The notes under the pieces were generated by a model, which was given only the letters and a program-made list of their open reading frames with translations, was not told where the DNA came from and searched no databases. From Bin80 sp965207565 (GTDB taxonomy: Bacteria > Bacteroidota > Rhodothermia > Rhodothermales > Bin80), in the NCBI GenBank assembly GCA_965207565.1, contig CBDBMQ010000015.1, forward strand, positions 27,824 through 91,823: 64,000 nucleotides of DNA. Direction: 5' to 3'. Position numbers and translations under genes: made by a program. This document shows, piece by piece, positions 8,651 through 18,349 of the stretch; positions within the stretch are counted from its first letter, which is position 1; every line of letters starts with the position of its first letter.

Positions 8651-11600
8651 ATGAGTTCCTGGTAATCTTTTTGCATATCCGCTTTCGAGTGCATTCATCA
8701 GTGCACGTTGTAGTTCGTCCTTGGTCATGTTTGGTTGTAGCGGTAGAGGGCTCACGCGTTCAGTCTCAGATCCTTGGCGACCTTCACGTTTTCGTTCGCG
8801 GCCCCTTTCTTGAAGGCTGCGTGATGCATCAAGAAGTCTGGTCAGGATCTGTTGCTGACGCTGCTGTGTTGGGCGATTGACTTGACCGGACTGTAATTCC
8901 TGAATAGACTTCTCCATCTGCTGTGCGATACGTTCAAGATCGCCCGCCAACTGATTGGCTAAGTCACGTTCCTGTGCCATCTCGGTCAGCTGGCGCCGCA
9001 TCGCTTCCTGCTGTCCAGCGATCTGTTGCAGACGCTCCTGCATATCTGGAGTCAATCGCTCACCTGGCTGCCGCCCAAAAAGCTCCTCAAGTGCTTGATT
9101 TAATTGTTCCTGTTGTGCGGCCATCTGTTGGAGCTGCTGGATCATTTGCTCCATGGACATCCCACCACCACTACTTGGCGAAGAATTCATGAGTTGATCA
9201 AGGAGGTCACTCAGAAGAAGAGCCAGATCATTCAGATTGGTCATTGCATGTGCAGCATAGGACTCGGCGAAGTTACTATTGCGCTCGGTTAGTGCTTCCG
9301 TAGTGGCGGACATATGAAAAAGTGCATTCCCGGCAAACTGTTGCACATTCCGTGACAACTGTGGCAAGCTGCGGCCCAATGACTGAATCGAGTCAGCAAC
9401 GACAGCACCACCTCTCTCAAGGATTGATTGCTCCCGGGCAAAATCGCGCAATAATGGGCTTTCTTGTGTGGCGTTTGCAATTTTTCGACGTAGTTCTTCC
9501 TGATCCTGGGACAACCTGAGAACGTTACTCAAAATCAATTTGAGTGCCGCGAGATTGATCTGCATTTGTTGCCCTTGCATCCCGCTTTGGATATTCTGCA
9601 GATCCGATTGCAGCTGCTGCATGCTCTGGCTCATCTGCTGCTGCCCCTGATTTTGCATGTTGCATTTGCCCAGACTGCATCTGCTGGGCATTTTGCTTCA
9701 TATTCTCGGGCAGCTCCTTGGCTTGCGTTTGCTCGTTCAGCTGCTCCATTTGGCTTGTGGGAGCTTGCTGAAGCTCTTGCATCCGGTCAGAGATCTCTTC
9801 CATCTTGTCCTCAAGGGCAGTCATCTCGTCCGATGCCAACAATTGCTCGTCAGCAAGGGATTCGGGATTCTCCTGAGCATCCTCGTCGCCGGTTTGCTCA
9901 GCAAGCATCTCTTGTACCTGTTGTAGGTCTTCTGCTCGTCGGGCTGCTTCTTCAAGCTGTTGCTGCACTTGAAAATTTTTTAAAGAGTTCCAATGTCCGC
10001 TCCATACGCTCTCGGAACATCTCTTCGTTAAACTCAAATTTTTCCAGTGATTCCTGCATTGCGGCAGGATCAAATTCGGAGAGCGCCTCTTGCAGTTCCT
10101 GCAGTGCTTCCATGAGTTCTGGGGAACTGATCTCTTCGGTTACCTCCTGAAGTTCTTCAAATAGATCCAGTAACTCATCACTGACCAGATTGTGATCTTC
10201 CATTTGCTGCACAGCGTCGGCCATATTACTGGCAAGTTCATCTATCCGGTTTTGAAGCTCTTCCTGTGCCTGACGCAACCCTTCAAGGCTTTGGCGGTCG
10301 TCCCAACTAGCATCCTGTTTTCTACGCAGTTCATCCCTGAGTTCATCAAATTCCTCCCGCACCAATTCCGCCTCTTCTAAAAGCGATTCAAGTCCAGACT
10401 CGGTCTCATCCTGCGTAGTCTCAAGCGCCTCATATCGTTCAGTAATGGATGGAAGACGTAACTCCTGGGTCGCACTTGAGCTCTTTTTGGGATCATTGTA
10501 TCCATCATTATCCCAGATCGTTACGAAATAGCTGATGACATCCCCAGGGACAATATCAAGGCCAGTTGTTAAATCCAGATCCCAAAGGTATTGGATTTCG
10601 GGGGTCATTGGAAGTGGGAGTTCCATTTCCTGAAAGGAATCCATCGTATCTCCAAAACGACTCTCGGAATGGCGCCAGGAAAGGGTAAAACGTGAGAAAC
10701 CGAAATCGTCCTGAACGCGAATGGTTAATGGGACCAAAAGCTCAAAATCCATATCTGCCCGAGGATCTGGAGAGATGAGTTCGATGGAAGGGTAGCGGTC
10801 ATACAGCGGGGTAATCGAATAGGTGATCGGGTCAAGATTACGGACACCACTGGAAGATTCGAGCAGTATGCGGTAGCTGATTTCATCATGAACCGTGATC
10901 ATCCCGGTCAAGTCATCAAGAATAACATCATCGCTATCCGAATCAAGGGAAAGCCAAGCTCGGGTGCCAGAAATGCTGGATCGAATCCTAATATGTGCTG
11001 AAGTGCCCTGTAATGCGGTAATATTCCCTGTTCCGGGGGGCAATTCTTCGGTTGGAAGCTCTGAATAGGGTGGGGGATGCAAGGTGATTTGCAGGTTTCG
11101 AAGAACTGGTCGGTCAATGACGGCAACATCATACCAGTCGGATGTCACCGAACCGGACACTGCACGATACCGAAATGGTAGACGCAGATTGTTTTCCTGA
11201 TGGATAAAACGGCCGAGTGAATCGACCTTGACATTCTGTGATCGTACGCGGGTTTCTCCAATTACACCTAGTTCGAAGGTAACCATATCCGGCATCGTAA
11301 CTCCCGATGCATGGGCAATCATCACCAGTGAATCGCCTTTGGTCACTTCGGTATTACAGGGTATGACTGAGAGAGAGAATGGGGCGGGGCGCTCAAAGGT
11401 TGTACCAGGAGAGAACAGGCGGACGGAAGCCTCCCGGAATCCCTGCGGGGCCGCGAGAACCAACATGGCAATCAGCCCAAGCGGGATCACGGTATATCGG
11501 CTCCAAGCGATGGGTTGATGCCAATTTACCTTCTCAACAAGTGGTAGCTTGGACACTTCTGCATCAAGTGACTGCACGGCATGATCAACCAAGGGCTGCG

Positions 11601-11976
11601 GAGCAGGGCTTGCATCCCCATTACATAACTCAAGCAGAGATACCAATTGATTCTGTAGAGCGGGTTGCTCCTGGGCCACCGTACGCGCAATACGTTTGTA
11701 TTGTGAACGGCTGATCCATCCGATGATCCAAGGTCGGATGACAAGCCAGAGAAGCAGGGCAACTGCTGCAACAGCCCAGGCCCAGAAAAATATACTGCGC
11801 CAGGAAGTTGGCATCCAGAAACGCATTTCCATCATCAACAGCAGGGCGAGACCACTGGTAACAGCAATAACCAGCAGAACAAGGCCAATGGCCACGCGTT
11901 CCGTGATTAGACGATTCCAGCACGCCCGGAGCCGGGTCTGAATCCCATTTAGGATGTATCTGGACTTATTGCTCAT
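8584..11976 (-). pseudogene. DUF4175 membrane protein, at least three frameshifts
   Basis: The protein would have about 1,130 residues, the usual size of DUF4175 proteins of Bacteroidota, whose function is unknown. The first 674 codons are intact. They hold two membrane helices (about residues 27-80), a third near 155-175, beta-rich domains, and then a long acidic coiled coil beginning LLEEAELVREEFDELRDELR. The frame breaks near 9972-9981 (one extra base in an A/T run), near 9654-9665, and in the T run 8668-8672. The downstream frames continue Gln-rich coiled coil (QQLEEAARRAEDLQQ, then GERLTPDMQERLQQIAGQQE) to a natural-looking end, YQELIQRYFELLQKP. After correction no internal stop remains. 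It ends overlapping the DUF393 remnant. Confidence 0.85.
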
Positions 11977-12074
11977 TAGGTCAGTTTACCACGCATCATT
12001 CTAGCGGTTTCGCACTCAGTCATGTTAATTCATCGCAGTATAGCCCTATCTTTCTACGAATCACCTCAATTCAA

Positions 12075-13337
12075 ATGACTGATTGCATTGCCATTATCCT
12101 CGGCGGTGGAGCGGGCTCGCGTCTATTCCCACTCACGCTTCTTCGCTCAAAGCCTGCGGTGCCGCTCGCCGGCAAGTACCGGCTGATTGACGTTCCGGTC
12201 TCCAACTGCATTAACTCCAATATCAACAAGATTTTTGTTCTGACACAATTCAATTCTGCCAGTTTGAATCGTCATCTTGCTCACACCTACCGGTTCGATA
12301 ATTATCGGCGGGGCTTTGTCACGGTCATGGCTGCAGAGCAGACACAGCGTTCAGCAAACTGGTTTCAGGGGACCGCAGATGCCGTACGTCAATGTATTCC
12401 TCACGTTTCAATTTACCGTCAGAAATACGTGCTGATTTTATCAGGGGATCAACTCTATTCGATGGATTATCGAAAGATTATTGATCACCATGCAGCCAAT
12501 GATGCGGCAGTCACTGTCGCAACGATTCCAGTCACGGCAGAAGAGACTTCTGGTTTTGGTATTCTCAAAACCGATGAACATCAGGAGATCACAGAGTTCC
12601 ACGAAAAGCCCGAGGATCTCACCGGAAAGTCAAGTATGGTCAGTGAATCGATGGAGGCTGCTGGACGTGTATATCTGGCATCCATGGGTATTTATGTATT
12701 CAACAGCGAACTTCTCTTCAAGGCACTTGATCAACATCCGAATGATCATGATTTCGGGAAGCAGATTATTCCCCGGGCGATTGATAAAGTGAAGGTAGTC
12801 AGTTATCCATTCGAAGGATACTGGAGTGATATCGGTACAATACGCTCGTACTATGATGCCAGCCTGATGCTGACGGACCCTCTACCGGGATTCAATATCT
12901 ACGATACAGACAAGAGATTGTACACAAATGCACGGATGCTCCCACCTGCAAAAATATCAGGGGCTAAATTCACGGACAGCCTTGTATCCGAGGGAAGTGT
13001 AATTGGTGACAGTTCCATCACTAGATCCGTGATCGGAATCCGCTCACGCATTGGCAACCATACGACAATCCGTGACTCAGTTCTGCTGGGTGCGGACTAT
13101 TATCCGTTGCATGGATTGGCATCCAGCGGACGTATTGAAGGTCCGGAACAGCCCGGCGTAGGAGATCACACATTTATTGAGGGCACCATCGTAGACAAGA
13201 ATGTGCGTATTGGCAATAAATGCATCATACGCAACAAGGAAAGCGTACAAGAGCACGATGGGGATAGTTTTTATATCCGGGACGGAGTCGTCGTGATTCC
13301 GAAGAATGCCACAATTCCAGATGAAACCGTGATCTGA
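12075..13337 (+). CDS. glgC: Glucose-1-phosphate adenylyltransferase
   Basis: This enzyme makes ADP-glucose from glucose-1-phosphate and ATP, the committed step of bacterial glycogen synthesis. The 420 residues are full length. The N-terminal nucleotidyltransferase carries GGGAGSRLFPLTLLRSKPAVP, and further motifs are GTADAVRQ, LSGDQLYSMD, FHEKPED and EGYWSDIGTIRSYYDA. A C-terminal left-handed beta-helix follows with repeats such as IGDSSITRSVIGIRSRIG, where allosteric effectors usually bind. The stop shares one base with the start of the next gene. No other glycogen gene is in the window. Confidence 0.95.
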   Translation: MTDCIAIILGGGAGSRLFPLTLLRSKPAVPLAGKYRLIDVPVSNCINSNINKIFVLTQFNSASLNRHLAHTYRFDNYRRGFVTVMAAEQTQRSANWFQGTADAVRQCIPHVSIYRQKYVLILSGDQLYSMDYRKIIDHHAANDAAVTVATIPVTAEETSGFGILKTDEHQEITEFHEKPEDLTGKSSMVSESMEAAGRVYLASMGIYVFNSELLFKALDQHPNDHDFGKQIIPRAIDKVKVVSYPFEGYWSDIGTIRSYYDASLMLTDPLPGFNIYDTDKRLYTNARMLPPAKISGAKFTDSLVSEGSVIGDSSITRSVIGIRSRIGNHTTIRDSVLLGADYYPLHGLASSGRIEGPEQPGVGDHTFIEGTIVDKNVRIGNKCIIRNKESVQEHDGDSFYIRDGVVVIPKNATIPDETVI

Positions 13338-13906
13338 TGCAATTGGCCGAGAGCAAATACTGGTGGACTCCACCGCTGATTGGGCTTTTGATTTTGACAG
13401 GATGTAGAACCTATGGCAGCAGCGCTGATGATCAGATTGCTGCGAGCGTGCTCACGGCTGCTCAGCAGATAGCCGCCGAGGCTTCAATGATCGAAGTTGA
13501 ATTAGCGATGCTGACGGAGGCCGCAGCAATTTATCCTGAATTAATTCCTTTCAGTGAGCGTATGCAGGCCATCGTAGATGGGTACATGGAGATGAAAGAG
13601 AAACAGAAGAAACTGGCAGAGGATGTTACTTCTATTCAGGACAATTTCGTTACGAACTGGGTTGGCCAGGATCGCTATCGAGCATTGCATCGTGCACTTG
13701 GCGCAATCATCAGCGAAAGAGAATTGAAGCAGCATCAAATAAATTTGGTTGCTCAAGATCTAGGAAGGCATCTTGGGGTTACAGCACAGAGGCAGTCAGT
13801 CGAGGAAGGTCGCTTGCAGATCCGGCCCCATCATTACAACCGGTCGTGGTCAGTTACAGAACTCCAAGATCTATTGGCCGATATAGAATCGGAACCCACC
13901 GAATAG
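13337..13906 (+). CDS. Hypothetical lipoprotein, helical
   Basis: The 189-residue product begins with a signal peptide ending in the lipobox LILTGC, so it should be a lipid-anchored envelope protein. The rest is predicted mainly helical with heptad-like stretches (ASMIEVELAMLTEAAAIYPE, EKQKKLAEDVTSI). I do not recognise a family. The ATG overlaps the glgC stop by one base (TGATG), which suggests co-transcription, but no functional link to glycogen is evident. The next gene, a TonB receptor, starts 40 bases on. Confidence 0.7.
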   Translation: MQLAESKYWWTPPLIGLLILTGCRTYGSSADDQIAASVLTAAQQIAAEASMIEVELAMLTEAAAIYPELIPFSERMQAIVDGYMEMKEKQKKLAEDVTSIQDNFVTNWVGQDRYRALHRALGAIISERELKQHQINLVAQDLGRHLGVTAQRQSVEEGRLQIRPHHYNRSWSVTELQDLLADIESEPTE

Positions 13907-13946
13907 TACCCTTGAATCGGGCTACAGGTTGATCACTCATGGACAT

Positions 13947-15926
13947 ATGATCCTGAGGATACTCGTTTTTTTGTGTGTAGCCGGAACAGCGCAGGCTCAA
14001 GTGCCGACGGATTCACTCATTCACTATGAGCTAGGAGATATTGTTGTACGCTCATCAGGGGATTCTCCTGACATATCGTCCATATCCACCATGCAGCAGG
14101 TTCGTCTGGCAGGGATTGCCCAAGCGGATGCGGCTTCCATTAACCCTATCCTCCGGCAGATTCCATCGGCACATCTTCAGACGAACTCCAGGGGAGAATC
14201 GCTTATCTATTTACGGGGAGCGGGCGAGCGGCAGGTGAGTTTATTTTTTGATGGAGCCTTGCTCAATATTCCCTGGGATAATCGAATAGATCTAAGCCTG
14301 ATCCCCTCAGAGGTGGTAGGAGAAATTTCGATTGCCAAAGGTGTCCCATCCGTTCTTTATGGAGCGAATGTTCTCGGCGGGGCGATCAATATGACCTCCA
14401 GGCAGCTTCGTAATCCAGGAAGTTTTTCACAGGTATCAGGGATTCTGGGTTCGTATGGTTCACAGCAGGCCCGGATGACCTGGCTTCGTCGTACGGAACG
14501 CTTCCAGTCCACGGTTTTTGTGGGAATCTCGGATCAAGACGGCTTTCGTCGTCCACGAAAGGCTGATCTGCCATACAGCCAGGACTCGAACGACCTTCGA
14601 ACTAATACCGACCGCCAGATGCGATCAGTGTTTGGGCAATTTTCTTTCAATGTTGCGGGGGATGGGAGTATTGGCGTTTCATTCCTGCGCTTTGATGGCA
14701 AGAAGGGAATCGCGCCCGAAGGACATCTGGACCCACGAAACGCAAATGTACGCTACTGGCGATATCCAGACTGGGGCACGAATATGGCGATCCTCAGCAG
14801 TAAATTTCCTTTTCTGGACGGAACCTTGCGCGGTACAGCATGGGTCAGCAGATTTGGCCAAACCATCGCACAGTACTCTGATAAATCCTACTCCGAACAG
14901 CTGGAAACTCAGATCGACAAGGATGATACGTACGGTGCACGACTCACGTATTTACGTGATTTTTTGGACTCTGGATCACTCCGGGCGGCGGTCAATCTTC
15001 TTTCGTCAAGCCATAAACAGGAAGATCTTGAAGCGCAGGGATCATCGCTGTACAGAGTTTTTTCGCAGCGCATTCTCAGCAATGGAATTGAGTATACTAG
15101 GTCTGGCCTAGTGAATGTGATGGTCGGTGCAAGTATGGATATTCTCGCAACCCCCAAGACGGGTGATAAGCCTGATCGTGGTCCACAGACGGGGTTGGGA
15201 GTCACCATGGGGCTATCCCATGAACTCTATCCCGGTATAAGGATCAGAGGGATAGTCGGACGCAAGACGCGTTTTCCAACCATGCGGGAGTTATTTGGAG
15301 AGGCCTTGGGGCGTTTCCTTGTCAACCCGGATCTAAAGCCTGAATCCTCTCTTCTCACCGAGGCGGCGATTGAATTTGAGCGGGGTGAAACTACTGCGGA
15401 GGCCATTGCCTTCTTTAACCGGACCTACAATACGATTGGCCAGGAAATGGTGCTGCTTGAAGGGGAAACCAGGGCAAGGCGCCAGCGAGTCAATCTTGAA
15501 GGGAGCCGCGTATTCGGGCTCGAGGCCACCGTCACTTCCAGAATGATCCCAAGCCTGTTACTCAGTTGTAGTCTGACGGGAATGCGCGCTCGTGAACTTA
15601 GTCCGAATGGGACTCAGCCGCTTGTGGAAAAGCCATCCTGGATTGGAGGATGCAATGTGAATTATCGACTTGGGGTAGGGATTTCGATCATATTAGAGAG
15701 TTCCTATTCCGGCCAGGCGTATGGATTGGGAGAAGAGAATGATCTGATTGCGCTTCCGAATTCACTGGTAATGAATTCTCGTGTTGCGTGGTTGATTCTC
15801 CACGGAGAGTATTCGGCGGAACTATTTGCAAGAGTAAACAATCTCACCGATGAGGTCGTCCTACCTCAGTTGGGGCTTCCGGGGCCGGGTAGGGCATTGC
15901 ACGCTGGCCTTCAAGTGACGTTTTGA
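13947..15926 (+). CDS. TonB-dependent outer-membrane receptor
   Basis: This is a 22-stranded-barrel type receptor importing a ligand across the outer membrane. I place the start at the ATG at 13947, which gives the signal peptide MILRILVFLCVAGTAQAQ; an upstream TTG at 13929 is less likely. The plug domain follows with IYLRGAGERQVSLFFDGALL and SIAKGVPSVLYGANVLGGAI, typical of TonB plug domains. The C-terminal strand ends GRALHAGLQVTF with a terminal Phe, as expected for BAM recognition. There is no N-terminal carboxypeptidase-regulatory domain, unlike the two other receptors in the window. The substrate is unknown. Confidence 0.88.
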   Translation: MILRILVFLCVAGTAQAQVPTDSLIHYELGDIVVRSSGDSPDISSISTMQQVRLAGIAQADAASINPILRQIPSAHLQTNSRGESLIYLRGAGERQVSLFFDGALLNIPWDNRIDLSLIPSEVVGEISIAKGVPSVLYGANVLGGAINMTSRQLRNPGSFSQVSGILGSYGSQQARMTWLRRTERFQSTVFVGISDQDGFRRPRKADLPYSQDSNDLRTNTDRQMRSVFGQFSFNVAGDGSIGVSFLRFDGKKGIAPEGHLDPRNANVRYWRYPDWGTNMAILSSKFPFLDGTLRGTAWVSRFGQTIAQYSDKSYSEQLETQIDKDDTYGARLTYLRDFLDSGSLRAAVNLLSSSHKQEDLEAQGSSLYRVFSQRILSNGIEYTRSGLVNVMVGASMDILATPKTGDKPDRGPQTGLGVTMGLSHELYPGIRIRGIVGRKTRFPTMRELFGEALGRFLVNPDLKPESSLLTEAAIEFERGETTAEAIAFFNRTYNTIGQEMVLLEGETRARRQRVNLEGSRVFGLEATVTSRMIPSLLLSCSLTGMRARELSPNGTQPLVEKPSWIGGCNVNYRLGVGISIILESSYSGQAYGLGEENDLIALPNSLVMNSRVAWLILHGEYSAELFARVNNLTDEVVLPQLGLPGPGRALHAGLQVTF

Positions 15927-15952
15927 GGGCACTGAATCGTGAGGCGAATTTT

Positions 15953-15975
15953 CTCAGCTTGCATCAGAGGCTGAG
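15953..15975. terminator. Weak bidirectional terminator candidate
   Basis: CTCAGC at 15953-15958 pairs with GCTGAG at 15970-15975 around an 11-base loop. It lies between the convergent ends of the TonB receptor and the Sel1-repeat gene. A T-rich stretch is present only on one side (ATTTT before the stem), so termination strength is uncertain. Confidence 0.35.
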
Positions 15976-16050
15976 TAAAGAATATTGGCAGATCGGATGG
16001 GAGCATTTCGGTGATTCGCTGTCTCGACTTGAATGGTAAGGTTGAGGAGC

Positions 16051-17019
16051 TTATTGGTTGTTGTGTGCAGATTGGATACGACGGAGGATTTCGATTGCTA
16101 AGTCTTGTGCCTCAGCTATTTGATTGGCTGTCATGTGCGACTCACGAAGTGAAGTTTTTTGAGCAAGTGCTAATTGGTGTCCTTCCGTGGCGGCAATACT
16201 TAACCACGCATAGGCTCTTACGTTGAAATAATTGCAATCACTGCAATGCTTGTAATCATCCCCATCATTTGGGAATCGCCGTTTACTCATATACTTCATT
16301 CCCAAGGAATAATGATCACTGGCATCTCCCTGCTCGGCAATTAACTCGTACCATTTCATTGCCTCTTGTTCGTTTTTCGGAATTCCCTTTCCATCGTCAT
16401 ACATATTTCCGAGGTTACGTTGAGCTGTAGTGTCTCCCTGCTCCGCTGCCCGTCGATACCATTTCATTGCCTCCTGATAGTTCTCTGATACACCACGGCC
16501 ATTTTCGTACATAACTCCAAGATTCCTTTGTGCTCTGGCGTGTCCTTGCTCAGCGGTGAGTTTCCACCATCTCAAAGCCTCCTGATAGTTTTTCGGACCC
16601 CCTTCTCCGTTGTAGTACATATATCCAAGGCTGCCTTGTGCGTGGGCGTGCCCTTGCTCAGCTGCGAGTCGAAACCACTTCAAAGCCTCCGGATAATTTT
16701 GCGGAACCCCCTTCGCGTTGTAGTACATTCCTCCAAGGTTGTATTGTGCATCGGCGAGTCCTTGCTCAGCTGCAAGTAAGAACCATTTCAATGCCATTTC
16801 ATGGTTCTCCTTAATTCCGTGACCATTTGCATAAGCAACACCTAGCTGCCATTGGGCCTCAACATTGCCTGACTCTGCTGCCTGATATAACTGATCAATA
16901 TCCTGTACTGCGATATAGCCGGAATTCTCTGACGCTAGAAGTATCAAAGAGAAAAGAAAAAGTAAGGATCTCATGGTGGTATATGCTTGGTTCAGAGATA
17001 CTGTTATGGATTCGTTCAT
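16051..17019 (-). CDS. Sel1-repeat (TPR-like) protein
   Basis: The product has five clear Sel1 repeats and a degenerate sixth of about 36 residues between roughly residues 45 and 260. Each follows the pattern AEQGxAxAQxNLGxMYxNGxGVxxNYxEAxKW. A short Cys-containing segment (KHCSDCNYFNVRAYAW) and a last repeat-like helix pair follow. Sel1 proteins act as scaffolds or adaptors, often in the envelope. A start at the internal ATG 16974 gives MRSLLFLFSLILLASENSG, a likely signal peptide, and is preferable to the ATG at 17019. The DNA repeats are uneven in sequence, so this is an old repeat expansion. The ABM gene upstream ends within a few bases. Confidence 0.85.
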   Translation of the reverse strand: MNESITVSLNQAYTTMRSLLFLFSLILLASENSGYIAVQDIDQLYQAAESGNVEAQWQLGVAYANGHGIKENHEMALKWFLLAAEQGLADAQYNLGGMYYNAKGVPQNYPEALKWFRLAAEQGHAHAQGSLGYMYYNGEGGPKNYQEALRWWKLTAEQGHARAQRNLGVMYENGRGVSENYQEAMKWYRRAAEQGDTTAQRNLGNMYDDGKGIPKNEQEAMKWYELIAEQGDASDHYSLGMKYMSKRRFPNDGDDYKHCSDCNYFNVRAYAWLSIAATEGHQLALAQKTSLRESHMTANQIAEAQDLAIEILRRIQSAHNNQ

Positions 17020-17312
17020 CCATTCAGTTGAGCAAGGTAGTAGCTATATGCCATGGCCGGGGCTGCAAATAATGGTTTGACCTCGGCCCAGGTCTCTTTG
17101 AATAGATCCGACTCCCGATAAGACTTTAGGCTTGATTCTGATTCCCATTCGCTATAGGTGGTGAATATGTTTGCCGACGTGCTATCCACCCATAACTCAA
17201 GTCGTTTACATCCCTGTACCTGTCGAATTTTTGGAGCAACGGCCTGGAACAGTTGCTCAAATGATTTTGTGGCATCCGGTTGTAGCGTAAGCCGAACGAT
17301 TCTAATCAGCAT
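17016..17312 (-). CDS. ABM-fold (antibiotic biosynthesis monooxygenase-like) small protein
   Basis: This 98-residue protein matches the ferredoxin-like ABM fold: MLIRIVRLTLQPDATKSFEQ at the start, then GCKRLELWVDSTSANIFTTY and the family-typical WESESSLKSYRESDLFKETW. Such dimeric proteins include heme-degrading and quinol-oxidising monooxygenases, and many have no known role. The start overlaps the end of pyrF by 11 bases, so it is translated from the pyrF transcript. Nothing here points to a heme or antibiotic pathway. Confidence 0.78.
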   Translation of the reverse strand: MLIRIVRLTLQPDATKSFEQLFQAVAPKIRQVQGCKRLELWVDSTSANIFTTYSEWESESSLKSYRESDLFKETWAEVKPLFAAPAMAYSYYLAQLNG

Positions 17313-18144
17313 GGGAATTGATTGCGCGATTCAGTTCATCACGCAGCTGTCGTGCGGCATTTGCAGCCATCTCATTAAAATCTCCATCGGAGGAAGCATA
17401 GAGGATGCCACGGCTGCTGTTTACGAGAACAAGCCCGTTGGAAGTCGCTACATTTGCCGCGACATTGATAGAACCTCCCTGTGCTCCGATGCCAGGAATC
17501 AGGAAAGGCGTGCTTGGATACAGTTTGCGCAGATGGAGTAATTCTGTTGGATTGGTTGCGCCCACAACAAATCCAATGGATCCTGGGAGATCTTCTCCCC
17601 ATGTAAAGGCAAGATGAGCAACATGTGCATATAAAGGCTCCCCGTAAATCATCAGGGATTGCAGTTGATCACTGCTGGGATTTGAGGTCCGAACCAGAAC
17701 GAATACCGCGCGGTCTTTGTATGCCAGAAATGGTTCCACGGCATCCAAACCCATGTATGGCGCAACCGTACAGCCATCCGCTTCCAGTAAACCGAAGATG
17801 CTCTCAGCGTATTTGGAGGCTGTATTGCCAATATCACCACGCTTTGCATCAATAATTCGAATCTTATCCTTGGGAATGAAGTCAACGGTGGTTTTCAATA
17901 CGTCAAAACCGCAACTCCCAAGACTCTCATAGAATGCAGCATTGAGTTTGTAGGCACAGGCATAGGGAGATGTAGCTTGAATGATCGCCTCATTGAACGC
18001 TAGAACAGCAGACTGGGGGGATCTATATTTTTTGTGTAGAGATTCCGGCAGCTTATTCAGGTCTGGATCCAATCCCACACAAACCATACTGTCAGAGATG
18101 GTCTGAGCATCCTGCAGTCGTTGAATGAAGTCAGGCTTCATCAT
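17302..18144 (-). CDS. pyrF: Orotidine 5'-phosphate decarboxylase (type 2)
   Basis: This enzyme removes CO2 from OMP to give UMP, the last step of pyrimidine synthesis. The active-site motif DAKRGDIGNTASKYA, with its Asp-Lys-Asp triad, marks the longer type 2 family found in Bacteroidota and actinobacteria. MVCVGLDPDLNKLPESL is the expected N-terminal region. I chose the ATG at 18144, giving MMKPDFIQRLQDAQ; an upstream in-frame start at 18165 adds seven residues that the family does not need. A perfect 14-bp inverted repeat lies just upstream. An ABM-fold gene overlaps its 3' end. Confidence 0.93.
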   Translation of the reverse strand: MMKPDFIQRLQDAQTISDSMVCVGLDPDLNKLPESLHKKYRSPQSAVLAFNEAIIQATSPYACAYKLNAAFYESLGSCGFDVLKTTVDFIPKDKIRIIDAKRGDIGNTASKYAESIFGLLEADGCTVAPYMGLDAVEPFLAYKDRAVFVLVRTSNPSSDQLQSLMIYGEPLYAHVAHLAFTWGEDLPGSIGFVVGATNPTELLHLRKLYPSTPFLIPGIGAQGGSINVAANVATSNGLVLVNSSRGILYASSDGDFNEMAANAARQLRDELNRAINSHAD

Positions 18145-18171
18145 CAGGGAGAGATTGAAGATCAATGATGG

Positions 18172-18232
18172 CCTCTATGATACGAATAGGGGGTGGTTTT
18201 GCTCGGAACATATATGAATCGTATCATAGAGG
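18172..18232. repeat. 14-bp perfect inverted repeat before pyrF
   Basis: CCTCTATGATACGA at 18172-18185 and its exact reverse complement at 18219-18232 enclose 33 bases. The element lies between the diverging pyrF and ybdK-type genes, 28 bases before the chosen pyrF ATG. It could be an operator with two half sites, a leader hairpin controlling pyrF, or the trace of a small mobile element. A T tract after the stem, needed for an attenuator, is not seen. Confidence 0.7.
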
Positions 18233-18349
18233 TGCTGCGAAGTGCAAACAGGACTCACACCTGTGAACCAGAACCAAGTATAGGCATATCCGAGTTGTAG
18301 TCTCATACGGTTGAATTATCCATTCATGTAAACTGAGTCATCCCCATCT

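Noticed and set aside
9566..10150. A 194-codon plus-strand frame
   Set aside because: It is antisense to the Gln/Glu-rich coiled coil of the DUF4175 gene, whose codon pattern keeps the opposite strand open.
16051..16974. DNA tandem repeat in the Sel1 gene
   Set aside because: Protein repeats explain it; the DNA units are diverged.
18230..18300. tRNA-like stretch around CAGGACTCACACCTG
   Set aside because: Only a 5-bp hairpin; no acceptor, anticodon or T arm can be built.
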